DNA from: Flavobacterium sp. SLB02
Lineage (GTDB): Bacteria; Bacteroidota; Bacteroidia; Flavobacteriales; Flavobacteriaceae
NCBI RefSeq assembly: GCF_009664855.1
Contig: NZ_CP045928.1
Location: 5,620,565-5,684,564, forward strand
DNA length: 64,000 bases
Direction: 5' to 3'
Position 1 is the first letter of the stretch, and each line of letters opens with the position of its first letter. The position numbers were made by a program, and so were the translations under genes. Shown here piece by piece: positions 1 to 7,814 of the stretch. A model generated the notes under the pieces. The model ran no database searches, was not told the origin of the DNA, and worked only from the letters and a program-made list of their open reading frames with translations.

Positions 1-243
1 CTTCGCGGAAAAGGAATTGGGAAACAAATAGTGACTTTGCTTCTGGAATTTATTCTTGAAAATAGTAAGCAGAGAAATATTGAGCTAAATGTTTTTGATT
101 TTAATAAAAGCGCCATAAAATGTTATGAAAAGATTGGTTTTGTTATTCATCCTGATAAAAAATTTGTTCGGGAAATGGATAACGAAACCTGGACAGCTCT
201 AAATATGAAATTGGATTTAGATCATTGGATCAGGAAAGATTGA
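1..243 (+). CDS. GNAT-family N-acetyltransferase, C-terminal part only
   Basis: The reading frame is open from the first base, so the gene starts outside the window. A GTG at 31 is internal and should not be taken as the start. The first visible codons give R-G-K-G-I-G-K, the acetyl-CoA pyrophosphate-binding loop (motif A) of GNAT acetyltransferases. A later stretch, N-K-S-A-I-K-C-Y-E-K-I-G-F, is the usual motif B end. The substrate cannot be told. The stop is followed by an intergenic repeat region, so it is probably the last gene of its unit. Confidence 0.85.
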   Translation, partial: LRGKGIGKQIVTLLLEFILENSKQRNIELNVFDFNKSAIKCYEKIGFVIHPDKKFVREMDNETWTALNMKLDLDHWIRKD

Positions 244-255
244 AAAAAAAAATTT

Positions 256-315
256 GCCACAGATTAAAATGATTCACACAGATTATAAAATCATTAAAAA
301 CTTTTAGTCTGTGGC
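256..315. repeat. Hairpin repeat with GCCACAGA / TCTGTGGC arms
   Basis: GCCACAGA at 256-263 is the exact reverse complement of TCTGTGGC at 308-315. The text after the left arm (AGATTAAAATGATT) recurs in the 56589-56620 region, where GCCACAGATTA is also followed by GATTAAAATGATT. It is a dispersed intergenic repeat module beside the MITE-like element at 323-454. Confidence 0.65.
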
Positions 316-322
316 TATATTA

Positions 323-454
323 AACACATAGAATCATAGATTTTTATTGTTTTGAATAAGGGAAAAATAAATGACAAATCATTTTCATATAGCGATGTGA
401 ATTCATGCAAAGTGAAACGCCTTTTTTAAGCTTTAAACTATGTATCTATGTGTT
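323..454. repeat. MITE-like 132-bp element, copy 1
   Basis: The ends are 17-bp imperfect inverted repeats: AACACATAGAATCATAG at 323-339 and CTATGTATCTATGTGTT at 438-454, with two mismatches. The interior contains AGTGAAACGCCTTTT. The same architecture, inverted and 131 bp long, is at 56643-56773, including the internal AAAAGGCGTTTCACTT and the following ACATnGCTAT segment. No coding capacity is seen. The element sits directly upstream of the SDR gene at 477, so the right arm lies within that gene's leader. Confidence 0.7.
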
Positions 455-476
455 AAAAATAAAAACAAAGTAAAGA

Positions 477-1229
477 ATGAAAAAAACAGTTTTAATTACT
501 GGAGCTACAAGCGGAATTGGTAAAGCAACCGCTCAAATCATGGCTAAAAATAACTATAAAGTAGTGCTTTGCGGAAGACGTAAAGACCGCTTAGCAGAAC
601 TTGAAAAAGAACTTTCGGCTTTTACAGAAGTACATTCGTTGTCTTTTGATGTTCGCGATAAAAATGATGTTTTGGAAAGTATTAATTCTTTGCCAGCAGC
701 ATTTTCAGATATTGATGTTTTGATCAATAACGCAGGAAATGCACATGGTTTAGATCCCATTCAAACCGGAGATTTAGACGATTGGGATGCGATGATCGAT
801 ATCAATGTAAAAGGACTTTTGTATGTTTCGAAAGCAGTAATCCCAAAAATGACAGCCAAAAATTCCGGACATATTATTAATATTGGTTCAACAGCTGCCA
901 AAGAAGTGTACCCAAACGGAAATGTATATTGCGGAACAAAACATGCAGTGGATGCCATTACTGCCGGAATGCGAATCGATTTGAATCCGTTTAGTATTAG
1001 AGTAGGAGCAATTCACCCGGGAATGGTAGCGACTGAATTTAGTGAAGTCCGTTTTAAAGGTGATGTCGAAAGAGCTTCGAATGTTTACAAAGGTTTCGAT
1101 CCGTTGCAGGCAGAAGATATTGCTGATATTATTCATTTTGTGGTTTCAAGACCGTATCATGTAAACATTGCCGATTTGGTTGTGATGAGCACTGCTCAGG
1201 CATCGTCGACGATTGTTAAGAGAGGTTAA
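477..1229 (+). CDS. SDR-family NAD(P)-dependent oxidoreductase
   Basis: A cytoplasmic short-chain dehydrogenase of 250 residues, the usual classical-SDR length. TGATSGIG at residues 8-15 is the dinucleotide-binding loop, NNAG is at 84-87, the catalytic Ser is near 138, and the YxxxK pair is Tyr151/Lys155. Arg residues after the first beta-alpha unit (GRRKDR) suggest preference for NADP(H). The overall pattern, including the tail ending in S-T-I-V-K-R-G, resembles the YdfG type (3-hydroxy acid / serine dehydrogenase, malonic semialdehyde reductase), but the substrate is inferred. It stands alone, downstream of a repeat-rich leader. Confidence 0.9.
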   Translation: MKKTVLITGATSGIGKATAQIMAKNNYKVVLCGRRKDRLAELEKELSAFTEVHSLSFDVRDKNDVLESINSLPAAFSDIDVLINNAGNAHGLDPIQTGDLDDWDAMIDINVKGLLYVSKAVIPKMTAKNSGHIINIGSTAAKEVYPNGNVYCGTKHAVDAITAGMRIDLNPFSIRVGAIHPGMVATEFSEVRFKGDVERASNVYKGFDPLQAEDIADIIHFVVSRPYHVNIADLVVMSTAQASSTIVKRG

Positions 1230-1242
1230 TTATTTTTTATTA

Positions 1243-1685
1243 TTATTTCTATTTTTTATTTTTAAGAATGGCGAATTATAGTTGTTTTTAAGAGATGGTT
1301 ATTTATCAACTAGCTCGTGAACAGTGTAATCAAGTTTGGAATTTAATTATAACTACATCATTAGGTCAGGATTATAAATTAAGAGAACAAATAAATGGAT
1401 CCTCAGGATCAGGTATAGATAACATAGCTGAAGGATTTGGTAGAGGTGGTAATAAAGAATTTATCACATTTTTAGTTTATTCAAGAGGATCTTGTTGTGA
1501 GACTAAAGCTCAACTTCAAAGATGTTTTGATAGAAAACACATTAGAGAAGAAGTGTTTTTAGAACTAAATTTAAAAGCGCAAAATACAATTGATCAGATT
1601 TCAAAATTTATGAATTACTTAAAAACTTCTGATAGGAAAGGTTCAAAGTATGATTAAGTAATCAGAGAATAAAAAATAGAAATAA
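1243..1685. repeat. 18-bp inverted repeats flanking the four-helix-bundle gene
   Basis: TTATTTCTATTTTTTATT at 1243-1260 is the exact reverse complement of AATAAAAAATAGAAATAA at 1668-1685. The arms bracket the small gene at 1295-1657 tightly. They are AT-only apart from one C/G, so chance is possible. However, the position around an IVS-type gene resembles 23S rRNA intervening sequences, which are closed by terminal inverted repeats. Confidence 0.45.
1295..1657 (+). CDS. Four-helix-bundle protein (23S rRNA IVS-protein family), 5' end altered
   Basis: The 120-residue product matches the four-helix-bundle family linked to 23S rRNA intervening sequences. It has an N-terminal Y-Q-L-A-R-E helix, the signature G-S-G-I-D-N-I-A-E-G-F-G-R-G, and F-L-x-x-S-R-G-S-C-x-E-x-x-A-Q-L. 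In the same frame, an upstream ATG at 1268 opens M-A-N-Y-S-C-F, then TAA at 1289-1291, then E-M-V-I-Y-Q-L-A-R-E. That reads like the family's normal N-terminus broken by a single nonsense codon, so the present protein probably starts at 1295 and lacks nine residues. No ribosomal RNA is nearby. Function is unknown; the related Avd protein is an accessory in diversity-generating retroelements, but no reverse transcriptase is present here. Confidence 0.75.
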   Translation: MVIYQLAREQCNQVWNLIITTSLGQDYKLREQINGSSGSGIDNIAEGFGRGGNKEFITFLVYSRGSCCETKAQLQRCFDRKHIREEVFLELNLKAQNTIDQISKFMNYLKTSDRKGSKYD

Positions 1686-1703
1686 AAAATAAAAAATATT
1701 CAC

Positions 1704-2855
1704 ATGATCAATAAACGCCTTTTAATAAAAAATCTACTTGCTCATAACGACGAGAGCAGTTTTTATGATAAAAAAAGGCAATTGAATTTGCATTCCAGAG
1801 AAGGTAAAGGAAAGTTTCTCAAGCATATTTGCGCGTTATCAAATTCAAACCCAACCAATAATTCTTATATCGTGGTGGGTGTCGAAGATCATGATAATGA
1901 AATTGTAGGTGATGATTTCTTTGATGATAGCCGAATTCAGAATTTGGTGAATGCTTTTCTGGAAAATCCACCTAAGATTCAATATGAAAATGTACCGTTT
2001 CCGAATCTTCCAAAAGATAAAGTTATTGGCCTGGTTACTATTAAACCCAAAAGTAAAATCTCCTATTTCAAAAAAGGAATTCATACCATTCCCGCTAATA
2101 GTGTATTTATAAGACGAGGCAGTAATTCAGTTCCGGTTGAAGGTGAAATAGAAAAGAATTATCAAAATACCGAAACGGTAATCGGAATCGAAAATAGCTC
2201 CCGAAATAGTATACAATATACACTTGACGGTGTTTTTGATTTTATGAATTTCAGGCACAAAGACATGTCGCCTAAATATCATGTTTTTAAAGAATTGTTT
2301 GTGATTTGCTGGGCGGGAGTTCCTCATAAATCACGAGATAAAACTTTCTTATCCCGTGTTGATATCGAATTAATTAATGAACAAATTAAACTTTTTTATT
2401 CGGCACAGGATGTGGTTACAATTGTTTTTGATGATGATAGTTTTACCATAACCGAATATGTTCCGTTAGGTTTAAATGACAAAACGAGTTATTATCCTTT
2501 AGAAAAACAAACCATTCACTTTTTTGATAACGGTTATTATAAGATCGATCGTGAAATGCTTTTTCAGCCACCGGAATTCAACAGAAAAATGTTGTATCAT
2601 ATTTACAATGCAAATACAGCATTGCTTCAGAAACTGCAAAAAGGAATTGCTTTGTCAGATCGCGAATTAAAAGATCTGGAGAATCTTCCATCGACTTTTA
2701 TGATTTGTTATCTGAATGGTTTTGATGATGCCAAACAAAAACTTATTGATGCCAAATTGCTTTTGAAACCTTTCGGGAATATTTATTTGTCTTTTAAGGA
2801 AGCGTTGAGAATTATTCGAAAAATGAAATATGATTTTCAGGAAGGAGCTAAGTAA
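1704..2855 (+). CDS. Schlafen/AlbA_2-type putative DNA-binding protein
   Basis: 383 residues. The N-terminal 150 residues look like an AlbA_2 (divergent AAA_4, Schlafen-like) domain: helix, then L-K-H-I-C-A-L-S-N-S, N-S-Y-I-V-V-G-V-E-D, later I-G-L-V-T-I and V-F-I-R-R-G-S-N-S. These are the conserved beta-strands and the R-x-G-S turn of that fold. The remaining 230 residues have no recognised domain and end in helices with K/E-rich faces. There is no signal peptide. Such proteins occur as regulators or defence-linked nucleic-acid-binding proteins, but nothing in the neighbourhood fixes a role here. Confidence 0.7.
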   Translation: MINKRLLIKNLLAHNDESSFYDKKRQLNLHSREGKGKFLKHICALSNSNPTNNSYIVVGVEDHDNEIVGDDFFDDSRIQNLVNAFLENPPKIQYENVPFPNLPKDKVIGLVTIKPKSKISYFKKGIHTIPANSVFIRRGSNSVPVEGEIEKNYQNTETVIGIENSSRNSIQYTLDGVFDFMNFRHKDMSPKYHVFKELFVICWAGVPHKSRDKTFLSRVDIELINEQIKLFYSAQDVVTIVFDDDSFTITEYVPLGLNDKTSYYPLEKQTIHFFDNGYYKIDREMLFQPPEFNRKMLYHIYNANTALLQKLQKGIALSDRELKDLENLPSTFMICYLNGFDDAKQKLIDAKLLLKPFGNIYLSFKEALRIIRKMKYDFQEGAK

Positions 2856-2874
2856 GGTTCAGAGGTTTAGAGTA

Positions 2875-2961
2875 ACAAAGGTTCAAAGGTTTTTTGTAGA
2901 GACGCAAAGTAGTGCGTCTAACTCAAAGGCTTTTTTGAATAGCCTCCAGCTTTAGCTGGAG
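2875..2961. repeat. Intergenic REP-like hairpins and dispersed repeat
   Basis: Three elements sit in the gap after the AlbA_2 gene. ACAAAGGTTCAAAGG at 2875-2889 recurs exactly at 53657-53671. AGACGCA at 2900-2906 pairs with TGCGTCT at 2913-2919. CTCCAGC at 2944-2950 pairs with GCTGGAG at 2955-2961 over a TTTA loop. A further short GGCTTTAGCC lies just after. The cluster may act as a terminator for both converging genes, but a clean T-run is lacking. Confidence 0.55.
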
Positions 2962-3024
2962 ACATTTTTTAGAATTTGTTCATTGGCTTTAGCCGAATTA
3001 TTCCAATTCATATTTTGAAAATGC

Positions 3025-3768
3025 TTACTGATATTTCAAATACTGACTAACTTTTGCATACGGAAACAAAAGCTCTTTTGGTCCATCGGCATACGAAGCA
3101 GCTTCATAAGAGTTGTAATATAAAAGCAAACCTTCTTTGGTATAAAAGATATTCTGAGGCAGCTGAAATTTATCATTTTCGAACATTAAACCTGTTGCGT
3201 TAATATTCAGTTTTTCAGGGATTTTGTATTTAGCTCTGAATTCTTTTTCGGCGAAAGCCTTAAACTCTTTTTCGTTTTTAAAGATTTCATCGGTAAAAAT
3301 GGTTTTTCCGGTTTTAGGATGAAATAATAAGGATCGAAAGCCTTGATAACCATGAGCTCCGCCGGTAAAAGTATAATGATCGATTTTTATGTTAATGATC
3401 TGATAAGACTCAAACTCAATATTACCTTTTATTTTTCCTTCCCAGCCAAAAGTTTCAGTGGGGAATTTTTTATGCATTTCTTCATAAGAAGTAATAAAAG
3501 AGGCTGCCAAAGATTTGTAATCATTCGCTTTTGAGGGATCTTGCTCAAAATAGACAATTTCTTTTACCACCGAGAAAACCTTTTTGTTGATGCTGTCTGC
3601 TACAATAGGGATATTTTTAGCAACTGGTACATCAATCGTAATTTTTGGACAATCTTTTTTGCAAGGAATAGTAGATTCTTTTTCAAATGTCTCATTCTCA
3701 AATGAAAGCTCTTTGTTGCAACTTGCAAGTGTCAGGAACAAAAAGGCTAAAAAAGTGTAATGTTTCAT
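3025..3768 (-). CDS. DUF4163/DUF3298-type lipoprotein
   Basis: 247 residues with a lipoprotein signal peptide (hydrophobic stretch, then L-A-S-C with the lipid-bearing Cys near residue 17). The mature part has a DUF4163-like strand-rich half and a C-terminal DUF3298 half, recognised by the F-T-G-G-A-H-G-Y motif followed by L-F-H-P-K-T-G-K-T-I. The same domains form the extracellular part of anti-sigma factors such as RsiV. Here there is no transmembrane or anti-sigma region, so it is likely an envelope lipoprotein of unknown role. A TACCTTTG -7 box lies upstream on its strand. Confidence 0.8.
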   Translation of the reverse strand: MKHYTFLAFLFLTLASCNKELSFENETFEKESTIPCKKDCPKITIDVPVAKNIPIVADSINKKVFSVVKEIVYFEQDPSKANDYKSLAASFITSYEEMHKKFPTETFGWEGKIKGNIEFESYQIINIKIDHYTFTGGAHGYQGFRSLLFHPKTGKTIFTDEIFKNEKEFKAFAEKEFRAKYKIPEKLNINATGLMFENDKFQLPQNIFYTKEGLLLYYNSYEAASYADGPKELLFPYAKVSQYLKYQ

Positions 3769-3790
3769 ATCAAAAAGTGTTAATTATATA

Positions 3791-3840
3791 CAAAGGTAAG
3801 AAGTTGTGTCAGGATTAAAATAAATTTAACGGTAAATTTG
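3791..3840. promoter_or_regulatory. Divergent -7 boxes between lipoprotein gene and PLP-enzyme gene
   Basis: On the minus strand TACCTTTG (complement of 3791-3798) fits TAnnTTTG for the lipoprotein gene starting at 3768. On the plus strand TAAATTTG at 3833-3840 fits for the gene starting at 3874. Neither has a well-spaced TTTG -33 box, so strength is uncertain. Confidence 0.5.
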
Positions 3841-3873
3841 TACCACGTTTAAGTATCTAAAATTTGTAACTAT

Positions 3874-5016
3874 ATGAAATTCAATACAAAAGTAATACAT
3901 GGTGGTCAGCATCATGATCCAAGTACAGGAGCTGTTATGCCTCCGGTGTATCAAACTTCAACTTTTATACAAACTAGTCCAGGGAAACCTCTGGCTGATT
4001 ATGAATATAGCAGGGCGTCGAACCCAACCCGTACGGCATTAGAGAACGCTTTGGCAAGTATCGAAAATGGTACTCGTGGATTGGCATTTTCATCTGGATT
4101 AGCTGCAACAGATTGTGTTTTAAGATCTTTTAAAGCTGGTGATGAAATCATTGCAATGGATGATTTATACGGAGGAACTTATAGGATGTTCTCTCGAATT
4201 TATAAAGATTCAGGAATTAAATTTCACTTTGTTGATATGACAGATATCGAGAAATTGAAATCATTGATCAACGAAAACACCAAACTGATTTGGGTTGAAA
4301 CACCAACAAATCCGTTAATGAAATTGGCTGACATTGCCGAAGTAGCAAAAATTACCAAAGCCAATAATATTTTATTTGCTGTAGATAATACTTTTGCAAC
4401 ACCATATTTGCAAAAACCTCTTGACTTAGGAGCTGATATCGTAATGCACTCTGCTACAAAATATTTAGGCGGACATTCTGATGTTATTGCAGGAGCTTTG
4501 ATTGTAAAAGACGAAGCTTTAGGAGAACAATTGCATTTTCAGCAATTTGCTACCGGTGCAACACTGGGGCCAATGGATAGTTTTTTGGTTTTAAGAGGAA
4601 TCAAAACACTTTCGTTAAGAGTGCAAAGACATTGCGAAAACGGAGAAAAAGTAGTAGAATATTTAAGCAATCACCCAAAGATTAATACGGTTTATTATCC
4701 GGGATTAAAAAGTCATCCTTTTCACGAAATTGCTAAAAAGCAAATGAAAGCTTTTGGAGGAATGGTTTCGTTTACTTTTAAATCAGGTAAAAAAGAAGAT
4801 TCTATTGCATTTTTAGAAAAACTAAAAGTTTTTACTCTTGCAGAATCTTTAGGTGGAGTGGAATCATTGGCCAACCATCCGGCTTTGATGACGCACGCTT
4901 CGATTCCGGCAAATAAAAGAGCCGAAGTTGGTATTACCGATGATTTGGTTCGATTGAGTGTGGGTATCGAAGATGCTGAAGACTTAATTGCAGATATCGA
5001 ACAAGCTTTGGCATAA
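3874..5016 (+). CDS. Cystathionine gamma-synthase / Cys-Met metabolism PLP enzyme
   Basis: 380 residues, the normal size of the gamma-family of PLP enzymes. S-A-T-K-Y-L-G-G-H-S-D at 193-203 contains the Schiff-base Lys196. Y-E-Y-S-R-x-x-N-P-T-R near 43-53 supplies the phosphate-binding Tyr and Arg from the neighbouring subunit. The D-N-T-F-A-T-P-Y stretch near 171-178 holds the Asp that pairs with the pyridine nitrogen. The C-terminal S-L-G-G-V-E-S-L fits cystathionine synthase/lyase. Synthase, gamma-lyase and methionine gamma-lyase cannot be separated with certainty from sequence. It ends at a strong bidirectional terminator. Confidence 0.9.
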   Translation: MKFNTKVIHGGQHHDPSTGAVMPPVYQTSTFIQTSPGKPLADYEYSRASNPTRTALENALASIENGTRGLAFSSGLAATDCVLRSFKAGDEIIAMDDLYGGTYRMFSRIYKDSGIKFHFVDMTDIEKLKSLINENTKLIWVETPTNPLMKLADIAEVAKITKANNILFAVDNTFATPYLQKPLDLGADIVMHSATKYLGGHSDVIAGALIVKDEALGEQLHFQQFATGATLGPMDSFLVLRGIKTLSLRVQRHCENGEKVVEYLSNHPKINTVYYPGLKSHPFHEIAKKQMKAFGGMVSFTFKSGKKEDSIAFLEKLKVFTLAESLGGVESLANHPALMTHASIPANKRAEVGITDDLVRLSVGIEDAEDLIADIEQALA

Positions 5017-5038
5017 ACGATTAAATTTCAAAATAAAA

Positions 5039-5080
5039 AAATCCCAAATTCCAATCTTATCATTTTGGAATTTGGGATTT
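5039..5080. terminator. Bidirectional terminator with 16-bp stem
   Basis: AAATCCCAAATTCCAA at 5039-5054 pairs perfectly with TTGGAATTTGGGATTT at 5065-5080. The loop is 10 bases, with A-runs before and T-runs after. It lies between two converging genes. The arm belongs to the TTGGAATTTGG repeat family also seen at 21105-21193 and 44014-44029. Confidence 0.85.
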
Positions 5081-5099
5081 TTTATATGTTGGGATTTCT

Positions 5100-5894
5100 T
5101 TAAAATTCTAAATAATAAATATATCCTGCGTTGAACCAAACTTGTGAATCGTTTGATTTGTTTTCTTTGTAAATATCTTTATTCGGATTTAAACCATCAA
5201 CCCAATCAGAAGCATAACCCTGATAACGGATTTCAAACATTAAATCGCTCATTGTAGTTAGTTTGTAGTGTACCCCAGCACCTACTGTTCCTGATATAAC
5301 CAGGCCATTTTCGTTAGAGAAACCAAACTGACGTCCATCAGAAGGAGTTAGGTATTTTGGATAAGTGGTTAGAGGAAGTCCTAATGCACCTAGTCTTGAT
5401 TCAACTTTGGTTCTGTAATAACTCACCTGAAAACCTAAACTTATATAAGGGCTAAAACTGCCAATTGTATTTTCGAAATCGTGAATTTTCATAAAAGGAG
5501 AAAATTCTAATTGAGCTCCAAGATTTACTAAGGTCGAGGTGCCATGCATTCCTCTAAGATGTTGTACAAGATTTTTCTTTTTTTCGATGTCAACCCATTC
5601 GCCAAAGTGTTCCAGCTTGGTTTGATTAAAAGAAAGTTCAGATCTTACTTTAAAATGTTCTGTAAAAAAACTTTCTCGATTGTTATTGGCAGAAAAGTTT
5701 ATAAAATGAACAATCCCAATTCCGAATCCTGTGTTTCCAATATTGGTATCAAAATTATTTCTTTGACCAAAATCAGATTGAAAAGTTGAAGGTCCGAATA
5801 TTATTCCTACTTCTTGGGCGAGACTAGATTGTGCGTTTGCTATTGTAGGTATTCCAAAAAAGGCGAATAGCGTGATTATTATAGGTTTGAGCAT
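5100..5894 (-). CDS. Outer-membrane beta-barrel-like protein, hypothetical
   Basis: 264 residues with a Sec signal peptide ending A-N-A-Q-S near residue 22. The mature chain alternates hydrophobic and polar residues in many short strands with G-I-G-I-V-H-F, G-F-Q-V-S-Y-Y and V-G-A-G-V-H-Y segments, and ends in a hydrophobic-aromatic strand Y-I-Y-Y-L-E-F. This is typical of outer-membrane barrels. I do not recognise a named family with confidence. It has its own promoter and faces away from gdhA. Confidence 0.75.
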   Translation of the reverse strand: MLKPIIITLFAFFGIPTIANAQSSLAQEVGIIFGPSTFQSDFGQRNNFDTNIGNTGFGIGIVHFINFSANNNRESFFTEHFKVRSELSFNQTKLEHFGEWVDIEKKKNLVQHLRGMHGTSTLVNLGAQLEFSPFMKIHDFENTIGSFSPYISLGFQVSYYRTKVESRLGALGLPLTTYPKYLTPSDGRQFGFSNENGLVISGTVGAGVHYKLTTMSDLMFEIRYQGYASDWVDGLNPNKDIYKENKSNDSQVWFNAGYIYYLEF

Positions 5895-5917
5895 GTTTTT
5901 GGGCTTTCAAATCTTGG

Positions 5918-5947
5918 CAAATATATAAAAAACCCTGTCTAATCAAA
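5918..5947 (-). promoter_or_regulatory. Bacteroidota-type promoter of the barrel-protein gene
   Basis: Read on the minus strand, TTTG (complement of 5944-5947) is followed after 18 bp by TATATTTG (complement of 5918-5925), 23 bases before the ATG at 5894. This is close to the TTTG-N19-TAnnTTTG consensus. The remaining 5948-6121 stretch between this promoter and that of gdhA shows no gene. Confidence 0.7.
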
Positions 5948-6121
5948 ATATATAAATACTTGTATTAAAAATTTAATAACAAAAAGCTTAAATGTCTAAC
6001 TTTAAGTGCTGTAATTTCATGCAAATTCAACAGTGTAAAATCGTATTTTTAGTATTGTTTAGAAATAACACAATTTTGCTCCAAAAACGAAAAATATTAA
6101 CAAACCATGATCGTTTTGCAT

Positions 6122-6129
6122 TATCTTTG
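6122..6129 (+). promoter_or_regulatory. -7 box for gdhA
   Basis: TATCTTTG matches TAnnTTTG and is followed by GCGC. It lies 92 bases before the gdhA ATG, giving a long AT-rich leader. No properly spaced TTTG lies upstream, so it may need an activator. Confidence 0.45.
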
Positions 6130-6221
6130 CGCGTCATTACGAAAACGTTTTCTTAAAGCATGTTTTTTTAATTGAATTGACTTAAAATTTATCAACTATT
6201 TATTGAATAATTTATTTAAAA

Positions 6222-7565
6222 ATGGAACAAAAAATAAATGAATTTATGGCTCTTGTTGAGTCTAAAAATCCAAACGAGCCAGAATTTCTTCAGGCAGTTA
6301 GAGAATTTGCAGAAACGGTAATTCCGTTTATTGCAGAGCGAAAAAAATATGATGGAAAAAATTTACTTCTAAGAATTGCTGAGCCGGAAAGATCTATAAT
6401 TTTTAGAGTTCCCTGGGTTGACGATAAAGGAGAAATAATTGTAAACAGAGGATTCAGAATTCAGATGAACTCTGCCATTGGACCTTATAAAGGCGGAATC
6501 AGATTTCATCATACAGTAAATTTATCTGTTTTAAAATTCCTTGCTTTCGAACAAGTATTTAAAAACAGTTTGACAACATTACCAATGGGTGGTGGAAAAG
6601 GAGGATCTGATTTTGATCCTGAAGGAAAATCTGATGGCGAAATTATGCGTTTCTGTCAATCATTTATGACCGAATTATGCCGTCATATTGGTCCGGATCT
6701 TGACGTTCCTGCAGGAGATATTGGTGTTGGAGCCAGAGAAATTGGTTACTTATTTGGTCAGTACAAAAGAATCAGAAATGAGTTTACCGGAGTTCTTACA
6801 GGAAAAGGGCTTGCTTACGGTGGTTCATTAATACGTCCTGAAGCTACAGGATACGGAGTTGTTTATTTTACAGATCAAATGCTTCGTACTATAGGGCATG
6901 AGATAAAAGGTAAAAGGGTTGCTATTTCAGGATTTGGAAACGTAGCTTGGGGAGTGGCGCTAAAAATAAATGAATTAGGTGGTAAAGTAGTTACTATTTC
7001 AGGACCTGATGGATATATTTATGATGAAGAAGGAATCTCTGGAGAAAAAATCGAGCATATGGTCGAAATGAGGGCAACCGGAGACAACAGAGCTGAACTT
7101 TACACAAAGAAATATCCAAATGCTGTTTTCCATAAAGGAAAAAGCCCTTGGGAGGTAAAAGTTGATATTGCTATTCCTTGTGCTACTCAAAATGAATTAA
7201 CAGGAGAAGATGCTAAAAAACTAATTGATAATGGTGTTTTATGTGTTACTGAAGCTGCAAATATGCCTTCGACATTAGATGCTATTAAATTGTTTTTAGA
7301 TAATAAAGTACTTTTTGCTCCTGGTAAAGCTGCAAATGCCGGAGGAGTTGCTGCATCTGGGTTAGAAATGACGCAAAATTCTATTCGTTTAAACTGGACT
7401 AGTGAAGAAGTTGATTTGAGATTAAAAGATATCATGGTTGGAATTCATAACCAATGTAAAAAATACGGTATGGGAGAAGATGGTTATGTGAACTACGTAA
7501 AAGGAGCTAACATTGCCGGATTTGTTAAAGTGGCCGATGCTATGCTTGCTCAGGGTGTAGTGTAA
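6222..7565 (+). CDS. gdhA: NADP-type glutamate dehydrogenase
   Basis: Catalyses reductive amination of 2-oxoglutarate to glutamate in the cytoplasm. At 447 residues it is the typical size of the hexameric small GDH subfamily. Substrate-binding and catalytic lysines are visible in G-P-Y-K-G-G-I-R (Lys90) and P-M-G-G-G-K-G-G-S-D (Lys126). V-P-A-G-D-I-G-V-G carries the catalytic Asp. The second domain is a Rossmann fold with S-G-F-G-N-V-A-W-G near 236-244. The N-terminus A-L-V-E-S-K-N-P-N-E-P-E-F is characteristic of the NADP-dependent enzyme. It is a single-gene unit with its own promoter and terminator. Confidence 0.97.
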   Translation: MEQKINEFMALVESKNPNEPEFLQAVREFAETVIPFIAERKKYDGKNLLLRIAEPERSIIFRVPWVDDKGEIIVNRGFRIQMNSAIGPYKGGIRFHHTVNLSVLKFLAFEQVFKNSLTTLPMGGGKGGSDFDPEGKSDGEIMRFCQSFMTELCRHIGPDLDVPAGDIGVGAREIGYLFGQYKRIRNEFTGVLTGKGLAYGGSLIRPEATGYGVVYFTDQMLRTIGHEIKGKRVAISGFGNVAWGVALKINELGGKVVTISGPDGYIYDEEGISGEKIEHMVEMRATGDNRAELYTKKYPNAVFHKGKSPWEVKVDIAIPCATQNELTGEDAKKLIDNGVLCVTEAANMPSTLDAIKLFLDNKVLFAPGKAANAGGVAASGLEMTQNSIRLNWTSEEVDLRLKDIMVGIHNQCKKYGMGEDGYVNYVKGANIAGFVKVADAMLAQGVV

Positions 7566-7585
7566 AGTTTAATTACAATTGTAAG

Positions 7586-7630
7586 ATGCCTTCATTTGTC
7601 TTTTTAAAAGATAACTGGAGGCATTTTTTT
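7586..7630 (+). terminator. gdhA terminator
   Basis: ATGCCTTCA at 7586-7594 pairs with TGGAGGCAT at 7615-7623 with one G-T wobble. An inner GTCTTTT/AAAAGAT stem is present, and a run of seven T follows. The rest of the gap to 7814 has a GCCACGAATTCAC fragment of the dispersed repeat seen at 56800-56870, and a TATATTTG -7 box at 7786-7793. Confidence 0.75.
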
Positions 7631-7814
7631 ATTTTTCGCCACGAATTCACAAAGTGTTTTGATTTTAAATCCCCTTTTAAGTTAGATTTTTTTCATATTT
7701 AAAGCTTAATTTTTCTTAATCTCTTAATGGTTCAAAAAAGAGCTTTATTTAAAGCAGAACAAAAATCAAATACTTTCGTTTGTAGTATATTTGTCTATCC
7801 GAATATATTAAGTA

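Noticed and set aside
1295..2855. Diversity-generating retroelement around the four-helix-bundle gene
   Set aside because: Avd is related to this family, but there is no reverse transcriptase and no template/variable repeat pair nearby.
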